From positions 124,001 through 188,000 of the IMG/VR virus record IMGVR_UViG_3300042887_005053: a stretch of DNA of 64,000 nucleotides. One strand, 5' to 3'. The notes under the pieces are model-generated. The model saw only the letters and a list, made by a program, of their open reading frames with translations, had not been told where the DNA came from and searched no databases. Source of the stretch: a virus. The position numbers and the translations under genes are program-made. Shown here piece after piece: positions 36,289 through 42,373 of the stretch (its first letter is position 1; the number at the start of each line of letters is the position of its first letter).

Positions 36289-36292
36289 TACA

Positions 36293-36553
36293 GTGAAATA
36301 CTTAAAGAAATTTGAAGCATATACATTCGAGGACTTTACTCTCAGTGATATTGAAGATGTTAAAGATTTGTTAGAATATGGTTTGCCTATTGAACAAATT
36401 GCGATAGAATTAGACTTTACGGTCGATAAAGTGAAACAAATAGTTCACTCTATTGAAAAGAATAAAAAAACGACTACAAAAGGATGTGGTTGTTGTTCAG
36501 ATTGTACCGGTGAAGTGGATTGTGAATGTGGTTGTGTTGAGTGTGAATGCTAA
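36293..36553 (+). CDS. Tagged protein with helix-turn-helix-like and Cys-rich parts
   Basis: I place the start at GTG 36293, not the upstream in-frame ATG 36269, because translation from GTG begins VKYLKKFEAYTFEDF, the shared tag, and avoids overlap with the ferritin gene. The product is 86 residues. After the tag comes a helix-turn-helix-like segment (YGLPIEQIAIELDFTVDKVK). The last 24 residues contain nine Cys in closely spaced CxC/CxxC pairs (GCGCCSDC, then DCECGCVECEC), metallothionein-like. Metal binding (Zn, Cu or Fe-S) is likely from this composition. Its place next to a ferritin-like gene suggests a metal-handling pair, which is inference. Confidence 0.7.
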   Translation: MKYLKKFEAYTFEDFTLSDIEDVKDLLEYGLPIEQIAIELDFTVDKVKQIVHSIEKNKKTTTKGCGCCSDCTGEVDCECGCVECEC

Positions 36554-36571
36554 AAATTAGTTACTATAAAC

Positions 36572-36579
36572 TATAAATA
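36572..36579 (+). promoter_or_regulatory. TATAAATA, identical to the T4 late promoter box
   Basis: An exact TATAAATA lies 10 bases before the ATG at 36590 (CTATAAATAAAATTATT). T4 late genes use this box as the -10 recognised by gp55. Here it may be a variant of the TTTAATATATA motif. Confidence 0.45.
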
Positions 36580-36589
36580 AAATTATTAT

Positions 36590-36961
36590 ATGGAAAAATT
36601 AATGACATTCGAATCTTTCTCTGATGAAATAGATTATGAAAACTACTACTATTTAGTAGAAGATATATTACTACTTGAAGAAGTAACAGCTGGGTCAGTT
36701 GATACTGCTGGGTCAAAAGCATCAAAGATGATAAAAAAGAAATCAGAACAAAGTGGTATTCCTGTTGGAATTCTTAAAAAGGTTTATAAGCGAGGGCAAG
36801 CTGCTTGGAATGCTGGTCATCGTCCAGGTACACCACAACAAGCTTGGGCTACTGGTAGGGTAAATAGTTTTATAACTGGTGCTGGTGGAGCTAGAAAAGC
36901 TGACAATGACTTATGGGCAAAAGCTAAAGCTGCTAAAGCTAGAAAAAAGAAGAAAAAATAA
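36590..36961 (+). CDS. Tagged protein with DUF5824-like basic domain
   Basis: A 123-residue protein starting MEKLMTFESFSDEIDYEN (tag variant), followed by an acidic ~20-residue stretch. Residues about 45-123 match a domain I recall as DUF5824 from many phages: SGIPVGILKKVYKRGQAAWN, then GHRPGTPQQAWATGRVNSF, TGAGGARKADNDLW and a terminal poly-Lys run. The domain is basic and probably binds DNA or the head interior. No activity is established to my knowledge. Its stop overlaps the next ATG by one base (TAATG). Confidence 0.75.
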   Translation: MEKLMTFESFSDEIDYENYYYLVEDILLLEEVTAGSVDTAGSKASKMIKKKSEQSGIPVGILKKVYKRGQAAWNAGHRPGTPQQAWATGRVNSFITGAGGARKADNDLWAKAKAAKARKKKKK

Positions 36962-37425
36962 TGAAATACTTAAAAAGATTTAATGAAAATTTAGATAATA
37001 ATTCTTATAAAATTCATATACCCGAAAAATATTCAGGGGTTAGAATGGAATTTGGGGAATTTGCCTCACCACAAGACATAATTGATACGTACAATCAGAT
37101 AGTAGAAGAAGGAGTTCCTTTGGTAAGTTATTCCGAGGATGGGTTCTTCACTAATGAAGATGATGAAGAAATTGAAGAGTTTATAATTCTTGATGAATTG
37201 AATTATGCTATTGTTGGTGAAGAAGAAGATAATATGGGAGATTTACCAAAACAAAAAAGATTTGGTGATGGTAATGAAAATGAAATCTATTTAACCAATA
37301 ATGTAAGATTCCACCGTAAAGGGAATGAGTTAACTTTAAGTTACACCCCAACTAAAATTGGAGGGGGACTTAGAATATCTGATGAACAGAAGAATATGTT
37401 AATTGATTTTTTAACCAAGAATTAA
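36961..37425 (+). CDS. Tagged acidic protein, function unknown
   Basis: A 154-residue protein starting MKYLKRFNENLDNNS, the shared tag. The rest is acidic (GFFTNEDDEEIEEFIILDEL, then GEEEDNMGDLPKQKRFGDGN) with a C-terminal alpha/beta segment (LTLSYTPTKIGGGLRISDEQ). I recognise no family. It is the last gene of the plus-strand tagged cluster and is followed by a short degraded coding remnant and a terminator. Confidence 0.65.
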   Translation: MKYLKRFNENLDNNSYKIHIPEKYSGVRMEFGEFASPQDIIDTYNQIVEEGVPLVSYSEDGFFTNEDDEEIEEFIILDELNYAIVGEEEDNMGDLPKQKRFGDGNENEIYLTNNVRFHRKGNELTLSYTPTKIGGGLRISDEQKNMLIDFLTKN

Positions 37426-37510
37426 CCTCTCTAATGACATTATTGTTGAAAAGGTAATTAAAGAAAATGAAGATATGATTCGCATTGAAATGAATTGCAG
37501 ATTATCTTAA
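37413..37510 (+). pseudogene. Possible 3' remnant of a lost gene
   Basis: A short open stretch with no start codon at its beginning reads ...SNDIIVEKVIKENEDMIRIE...CRLS then TAA, ending one base before the terminator stem. Its amphipathic helix followed by a strand looks like a genuine protein C-terminus, and the terminator placement suits it. It partly overlaps the end of the 36961 gene in another frame. It could be chance; the evidence is weak. Confidence 0.3.
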
Positions 37511-37511
37511 C

Positions 37512-37539
37512 AAAAAAGAGACCTATTGGTCTCTTTTTT
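37512..37539. terminator. Bidirectional intrinsic terminator
   Basis: Perfect 12-base stem AAAAAAGAGACC / GGTCTCTTTTTT with loop TATT. It separates the convergent tagged cluster (plus) and the SbcD-like gene (minus, ending at 37542) and works in both directions. Confidence 0.92.
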
Positions 37540-37541
37540 GT

Positions 37542-38675
37542 TTATTCGGATAGCCCTTTATAGTTATCATCATATATCTTTACAACCTCATTAAATTCTT
37601 GTAAGACACCATTTTTAATTTTATCTGACTCGTACTTACTTCCATTTATATATTCTCGAATCATTTCTGTATACTCTAATTGTATAGTTGGAATAACTCC
37701 TTCATCAAATTCATCGGTACTAAGTTCTTCGGTAATTATTTCTCCGTTTTCAGCTTTTTGTAATACAATATCGTCTAAATACTCAACAGAAGCAAAGTTT
37801 CCTTGTTCAAGCATAGCTTCTAATTTTCTTCTTAGTTTTCTGTTATTTATTAACAAAGAATTGGAAATAAATAGATCAATATAGTCCTTTGTTGAAACTG
37901 AATCTAACGAAAGAATATCATCTTCTGACTTTAGATATACTTTCTTGAATTTCGGTGAAACATTATTTGGAATAAATCTTTCTGTATTTTCAATCACATC
38001 TAAAATAAAAATTCCTTTTTGATTTCCTAAATCATTTCTATCCATTTCAAAAAGATTACCAACAAAAGTAAAATTTTTATTTACTTGTTTAAGATGAATA
38101 TGTCCACTGTATACTGATCTATATCCACTAAATTCTTCAACATCAATTTTGTCGTGGTTCTTATGTGCAACTGATGTTAAATGCATTTTAGCTCCATTTA
38201 GATCTGAGTGACAAAATAGATAATCACAACCACTAAATTGTTTTAGTATTTCAATTTGATTTTTTCTTTTCTCTACCCAGGGTAACATAAGAATAGACTT
38301 TCCCATAAAATCTATTTTAGTTGGTTCTTCATACACGGTAACACCTGGAATATATTTATAGAGTTTAACTGTATTTACATCATTGGTAGCCTTTGTATAT
38401 AAATCATGATTTCCAATAATGATGTGAACTTGACAAATTTTGGCTATTTCCTCTAAAAGATTCTGAGCATAATTAAGAATATTGATGGGTATTACTGACC
38501 TATTGTCAAATAAGTCACCAAGATGTACAATAATATCATCTTTAGTTAATTCTTTTCTAAGAAGTGGTAGAAGAAAATCGTTGAAGTATTCTTGATGAAC
38601 TTTGAACCACTTATCGACAGAGTTAGGGTAGCCAAGTCCTAAGTGGGTATCACCAACCAGTAATATTTTAGACAT
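37542..38675 (-). CDS. SbcD/Mre11-type nuclease, T4 gp47-like
   Basis: A 377-residue metallophosphoesterase. All core motifs are visible: GDTHLG (residues 8-13), HLGDLFDNR (about 51-59), GNHDLY (about 88-93), HSDLNG, and SGHIHLKQ (about 190-197). These are the metal ligands of the Mre11/SbcD family. The C-terminal ~130 residues are the capping and partner-contact region. In T4 the equivalent, gp47, acts with the ATPase gp46 in DNA end resection, recombination-dependent replication and host DNA breakdown. No gp46-like gene is in this window. It is transcribed alone on the minus strand, opposite to the flanking late genes, and shares its 231-base upstream region with the tail tube gene. Confidence 0.88.
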   Translation of the reverse strand: MSKILLVGDTHLGLGYPNSVDKWFKVHQEYFNDFLLPLLRKELTKDDIIVHLGDLFDNRSVIPINILNYAQNLLEEIAKICQVHIIIGNHDLYTKATNDVNTVKLYKYIPGVTVYEEPTKIDFMGKSILMLPWVEKRKNQIEILKQFSGCDYLFCHSDLNGAKMHLTSVAHKNHDKIDVEEFSGYRSVYSGHIHLKQVNKNFTFVGNLFEMDRNDLGNQKGIFILDVIENTERFIPNNVSPKFKKVYLKSEDDILSLDSVSTKDYIDLFISNSLLINNRKLRRKLEAMLEQGNFASVEYLDDIVLQKAENGEIITEELSTDEFDEGVIPTIQLEYTEMIREYINGSKYESDKIKNGVLQEFNEVVKIYDDNYKGLSE

Positions 38676-38798
38676 TCATGTAATTATATTTTAGTATTAT
38701 ATGATGAGTATCAACAAAAGTTATAGTATATTATGTCTCCGACAAAGTAAAACTAAAGTAAGAATAAAGAGTTGTTTAGAAAAAATTCGTTTTTATAA

Positions 38799-38813
38799 GT
38801 AAATATATATACA
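38799..38813 (+). promoter_or_regulatory. Distal TATATATA motif before tail tube gene
   Basis: GTAAATATATATACA, first of two plus-strand motif copies in the 231-base gap between the nuclease gene and the tail tube gene. The rest of this gap is AT-rich with no ORF or hairpin that I can support. Confidence 0.35.
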
Positions 38814-38848
38814 TACAAAAGAATATTAAATAACTAGAGACTTTTTTT

Positions 38849-38865
38849 TATTTAATATATACTTT
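38849..38865 (+). promoter_or_regulatory. TATTTAATATATACTTT motif before tail tube gene
   Basis: Best-matching copy of the recurrent motif, 41 bases before the ATG at 38907. Two motif copies in front of the tail tube gene fit the need for high expression of a major structural protein. Confidence 0.5.
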
Positions 38866-38906
38866 ATAATTGTTCAACCAATTAAAATAAAAAAATATAA
38901 AGAGTT

Positions 38907-39527
38907 ATGCCACTTCCGCACTTTACTCAATTACAGATGACTGGTTCACCAGGTGGTCCCGGTACTAAACCAGAAGAACCAGTATACTTAAACCTGTTTG
39001 AAATAACATTTATTTTACCTACAATATTACAAGCTCAAGGTAGAGATCCTATCATGATGTTACAGCAAGCAAACAAAGTTTCTTTGAACTTGACTGAAGC
39101 TATTGGTGTAGCGCAACAAAAGTTCAAGTATTCAACAAGAGCCTTTCTACAGACTCCTGAGAAAACTCATGTTGAATTTGATATTACTTTCAATGTGAAT
39201 GTTAACGAAAGAGGTAATATGACTACTTGGGACACACTAAAAGCATGGTATGATTTAGTATGGAATTCTCAAAATGGTTCTCTTCACTATAAGAGTGATA
39301 TTATTGGAACCATTATTGTTAATCAACACGATAAAAAAGGTGTTGTGTTGAGACGTGTTACTTTCCAGAACTGTCAAATTAAGAATGTTGGGGGTCTTGA
39401 ATTATCCTGGGCAAATGCTGGTGATATTTGGAATGATATTACAGCTGGTTTTGTAGCTGATTACTGGATTGATGAGTACATCGATGGCAACTTCACTATT
39501 TCTCCGCCTTTAATTCCTGGGTACTAA
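38907..39527 (+). CDS. Tail tube protein, gp19-like
   Basis: A 206-residue protein. The order of features fits the tail tube fold of T4 gp19: an N-terminal strand with LFEITFILPTIL, a middle ATREFLQTP-like segment (YSTRAFLQTPEKTHVEFDIT), TWDTLKAWYDLVWN, then IIVNQHDKKGVVLRRVTFQN and KNVGGLELSWANAGDIW near the C-terminus. The ending FQN(C)-x(8)-L-(E/S)-x-SW is typical of gp19-family proteins. It would form stacked hexameric rings inside the sheath. It is larger than T4 gp19 (163 residues), mainly by N- and C-terminal extensions. It has its own two-motif upstream region and is followed by a homing endonuclease, not by other tail genes. Confidence 0.75.
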   Translation: MPLPHFTQLQMTGSPGGPGTKPEEPVYLNLFEITFILPTILQAQGRDPIMMLQQANKVSLNLTEAIGVAQQKFKYSTRAFLQTPEKTHVEFDITFNVNVNERGNMTTWDTLKAWYDLVWNSQNGSLHYKSDIIGTIIVNQHDKKGVVLRRVTFQNCQIKNVGGLELSWANAGDIWNDITAGFVADYWIDEYIDGNFTISPPLIPGY

Positions 39528-39551
39528 AATTAAACAAAGTATATATTTTTT

Positions 39552-39566
39552 CATAATATATACAAT
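39552..39566 (+). promoter_or_regulatory. CATAATATATACAAT motif
   Basis: Motif copy ending directly before the ATG of the homing endonuclease gene at 39567. Another TATATATTTTT stretch lies just upstream. Confidence 0.4.
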
Positions 39567-41129
39567 ATGACGAATTCCGATTTAAACAAAGACACTAGAT
39601 GGATAGAAAAAAACTATCCATCTTTTTTTTGTGATATTAGTAACTACACTAGTATAGATATTCCTTGGAAAGAAAAATATTTTTGGAGTGTTAATGGAAT
39701 CAAGGATAAACCTAAATGTACAATCTGTGATAATGAACTAAAATTTTTGTCTATAAAAAAGGGTTATACTAAATTCTGTTCTAGAAAATGCACGGCCATT
39801 GGCACTATCGATAAGAAAAAAAATACTTGTATTCAAAAATATGGTGTTGATAATCCAATGAAATCCGAGATGATAAAGGATAAGTTTGATAAACTAATAA
39901 CTGAAAAGTATGGTGTATCAAACATCTCAAAATTATTAGACACAAAGGATAAAAAGAAAAATACTATGTTGTTGAATTATGGTGTTGAGTATAATTCACA
40001 AAGAGATGAGGTTAAGAGTTTACTTTCAGAAAAAATGGTTCAAAAGTCAAGTGAAATGAACTATAAAAGATCACTTCAAATATTTGAAAATCTTAATAAA
40101 AAAATAGAAATGTTTGATATTAAATTAGTATCAGTCAAATCATCTAATTATCAGTTTGAATGTTTTAATTGTGGTGAAGTTTTTGCCATACATAAAAACA
40201 CTCTTAATGATAGAATACGAAATCAAAACACAATTTGTACAATATGTAATAAAATTGACAACACATCTAATTCACAGGAGATAATTTTGGATTTTATTAA
40301 ATCGATTTATAACGGTCCTATAAAATCAAATGATAGACATTTAGGATTTGAGTTAGATATATATTTACCAGAGTTAAAAATAGCATTTGAATATAACGGT
40401 GTGTACTGGCATTCAGATGAATTCAAAGATAAAAAATATCATTTTAACAAGACTAAAATGTGTAGTGAGAATGGTATAAAACTAATTCATATTTGGGAAG
40501 ATTTCTTCATATCAAAGAGAAATATAGTTTTGTCAAGAATATCTAATCTTCTTGGAAACAGTAAAAGAGTTCACGGAAGAAATTGTAAAGTTTCATTTAT
40601 TAGTAATGACGAGTATGTAAAGTTTATAGAAGAAAACCATCTACAGGGTTATGTAGTATCAAAATACAGAATAGGAATTTATTACAATAATGATTTATAC
40701 GGTGTTATGTCTTTTGGTGGTCTTAGAAAAGCACTCGGTCAAAAAAGTGAGAGTGGAACTTATGAGTTATTGAGGTTTTGTAACAAAAATGGATATACTA
40801 TTGTTGGTGGAGCATCTAAGATGTTGAATTTTTTTATTAAGAATATTTGTCCAAATAAAATAATTAGTTATGCTGATAAATCTTGGTCATCCGGTAGTAT
40901 TTATTATAGGTTAGGTTTTAGATTTGATTCTGAGACTGCTCCTAATTATTATTACATAAAAAATGGAGTTAGATACAACAGATTTTCCTTTAGAAAAGAT
41001 ATTTTAGTTAGAAATGGAGAAAACAGTTCTTTGTCTGAGTCTGAGATTATGAGAAAGAATAAATATTACAAAATATATGACTCTGGTAATTACAAATTTA
41101 TTTGGGAAAATAAAAATCCAATCATTTGA
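39567..41129 (+). CDS. Homing endonuclease, zinc finger plus PD-(D/E)XK/Vsr-like
   Basis: A 520-residue protein, paralogous to the one at 49043. Residues about 51-75 form a Cys4 zinc finger (C51, C54, C71, C75). Then come YGV-(D/S/E)-N/Y-x-K/S repeats (QKYGVDNPMKS, EKYGVSNISK, LNYGVEYNSQ), NUMOD-like DNA-contact units. A second C-x-x-C pair lies near 205-230. The nuclease-like core is LDIYLPELKIAFEYNGVYWH (about 263-282) with HIWEDFF near 309, the arrangement of Vsr-like homing endonucleases. Residues about 345-470 (ENHLQGYVVSKYRIGIYYNN, then GGASKMLNFFI and GSIYYRLGF) look like a GNAT/Mom-type fold. It ends KIYDSGNYKFIWEN. It probably spreads by cutting alleles of a neighbouring tail gene. 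Confidence 0.8.
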   Translation: MTNSDLNKDTRWIEKNYPSFFCDISNYTSIDIPWKEKYFWSVNGIKDKPKCTICDNELKFLSIKKGYTKFCSRKCTAIGTIDKKKNTCIQKYGVDNPMKSEMIKDKFDKLITEKYGVSNISKLLDTKDKKKNTMLLNYGVEYNSQRDEVKSLLSEKMVQKSSEMNYKRSLQIFENLNKKIEMFDIKLVSVKSSNYQFECFNCGEVFAIHKNTLNDRIRNQNTICTICNKIDNTSNSQEIILDFIKSIYNGPIKSNDRHLGFELDIYLPELKIAFEYNGVYWHSDEFKDKKYHFNKTKMCSENGIKLIHIWEDFFISKRNIVLSRISNLLGNSKRVHGRNCKVSFISNDEYVKFIEENHLQGYVVSKYRIGIYYNNDLYGVMSFGGLRKALGQKSESGTYELLRFCNKNGYTIVGGASKMLNFFIKNICPNKIISYADKSWSSGSIYYRLGFRFDSETAPNYYYIKNGVRYNRFSFRKDILVRNGENSSLSESEIMRKNKYYKIYDSGNYKFIWENKNPII

Positions 41130-41138
41130 TTGGATTTT
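41113..41138. terminator. Bidirectional intrinsic terminator overlapping a stop codon
   Basis: Perfect stem AAAATCCAATCA / TGATTGGATTTT with minimal loop, flanked by A and T runs. The stop TGA of the endonuclease gene lies in the stem. It separates convergent genes ending at 41129 (plus) and 41147 (minus). Confidence 0.88.
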
Positions 41139-41146
41139 TTTAGATA

Positions 41147-41395
41147 TTATTTAAATTTATTCATCATACTATTCATCGAACTCATGTAAGAGTTTGGATT
41201 GAAGTTTGGTGTATTTTTACCTTGGTCTTCTTCTTGTTTCTTCTTTTGTTTTTCTTCTTCTTCTGTTATCTCATTAACAATTTTGATGTTTTCTTCAAGC
41301 ATCCAGAATGGCCAACTATCTATTGCGGATTCTTGTAGATGATAGTTTTTTTGAAGTAATAGTTTATTCTTCAATAAATTGGTCAAATGCGTCAT
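41147..41395 (-). CDS. Small overlapping baseplate/tail assembly chaperone candidate
   Basis: An 82-residue protein from ATG 41395; an in-frame TTG two codons upstream is less likely. It overlaps the 3' end of the gp26-like gene by 32 bases, in the +1 frame relative to it. Features are a helical N-terminus, SWPFWMLEENIKIVNEITEE (the W-P-F/W plus acidic helix seen in tail assembly chaperones), a Lys/Glu/Gln-rich coil, and a C-terminus rich in Met and Asn. It may be translated separately by coupling, or joined to the upstream protein by frameshifting as in gpG-GT chaperones of other phages. I saw no obvious slippery site. The role is inferred from position and pattern. Confidence 0.6.
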   Translation of the reverse strand: MTHLTNLLKNKLLLQKNYHLQESAIDSWPFWMLEENIKIVNEITEEEEKQKKKQEEDQGKNTPNFNPNSYMSSMNSMMNKFK

Positions 41396-42305
41396 GAACA
41401 ACGAAAATAGCTGACGGTCCGTCGGGAAAGATCATATCCGTGTGTACCTCCAGGCCACACGAACATTTTTTAACCAATTTCTCGATACCAAAACTCATCT
41501 TATCGACTGCTGAGTTCAAGAATTGGAAAGAAATATCATCCATTTTGTCGTATTCTGCTAATTTAGATTTAATTCCATCCAAAGTAATTGATGTTCTATC
41601 ATATAATAAGAAAGGAATAATTTTCAAGAATGAAAGATTTGGTTTTCTTTTCTCTGAGTTTTCTTGAATAATATACTCTGTGAAACTTTTTTGTAAACCA
41701 ATTGTTGGTGGTGCAAGATGGTAAGATTTACCATTTTTAAGTGTAAATTTAAAAGAATAACTTTGTGGGTCAAAGTATTTTACAATCTTTTGATCAATTT
41801 CAAACTTTATAAAGTTTTCTCTTTTAAGTTCTACTTGGATTTCGCTATTACAAGTACAAGTTGTCTTAGTAGTAAGAGAAGAACCTTGTTGGAAGGTAAG
41901 TTCTCTGATTAGGAAAATTAGGTAATATCTGTCTGGGTCACGAATTTCAATATAACTTCCTATTCTACCATCTAAATATTTAACTCTAACACAAGCAGCA
42001 AGCATATCATTCATTTTTTCAACAATATCGTAGAAATTATTATCATCGACCATCGAATACGCTTGAATTTCTTTTACTTGGGCTGGTCTGACTTGAATTG
42101 TAGTTCCTGCTGGGTAGAATATGCCACAAGGAAATTCTTTAACATCAAAAGCAAAATATTGTAGTTCTGAAGTTCTTGTATTTTCTACTTGTACGGAATT
42201 TTGTGGTTGTTGATATGTTTGCTGAGTTGTTTTATTTTCGATTCCTTCGAGATGTTTTCTAAGATATTCTTCTTCGGAAAGTTGTGCTTTATTTTGATCA
42301 GACAT
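41364..42305 (-). CDS. Baseplate hub assembly protein, T4 gp26/gp51 family
   Basis: A 313-residue protein. Residues 1-45 are a polar, probably disordered extension. The family pattern follows: a short LP-x-x-G-like entry (VKEFPCGIFYPAGTTIQVRP), a helix with VKEIQAYSMVDDNNFYDIVE, then DPDRYYLIFLIRELTFQQGS and a Cys pair (TCTCNSEIQVEL). A second Cys pair occurs near the end (KKCSCGLEVH), so the four Cys may bind zinc. In T4, gp26 and gp51 are needed to build the baseplate hub but are not kept in the particle. The length is close to the family's plus the N-terminal extension. It overlaps a small gene at its 3' end and has its own minus-strand TATATA motif. Confidence 0.72.
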   Translation of the reverse strand: MSDQNKAQLSEEEYLRKHLEGIENKTTQQTYQQPQNSVQVENTRTSELQYFAFDVKEFPCGIFYPAGTTIQVRPAQVKEIQAYSMVDDNNFYDIVEKMNDMLAACVRVKYLDGRIGSYIEIRDPDRYYLIFLIRELTFQQGSSLTTKTTCTCNSEIQVELKRENFIKFEIDQKIVKYFDPQSYSFKFTLKNGKSYHLAPPTIGLQKSFTEYIIQENSEKRKPNLSFLKIIPFLLYDRTSITLDGIKSKLAEYDKMDDISFQFLNSAVDKMSFGIEKLVKKCSCGLEVHTDMIFPDGPSAIFVVHDAFDQFIEE

Positions 42306-42322
42306 AAAGTTGTAATATTTTT

Positions 42323-42340
42323 TATTAAAATATATATTAC
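42323..42340 (-). promoter_or_regulatory. GTAATATATATTTTAATA motif (minus strand)
   Basis: Motif copy 17 bases before the ATG at 42305, in the 68-base gap after the 2207-residue fibre gene. It gives the gp26-like gene its own candidate start. Confidence 0.4.
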
Positions 42341-42373
42341 AACCTCATGTCTCTCCTTTGAAATTTCAAAAAT

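Noticed and set aside
36269-36292. ATG 36269 as start of the Cys-rich gene
   Set aside because: It lies inside the end of the ferritin gene. The GTG at 36293 gives the shared VKYLKKFE tag directly and fits the 4-base gap.
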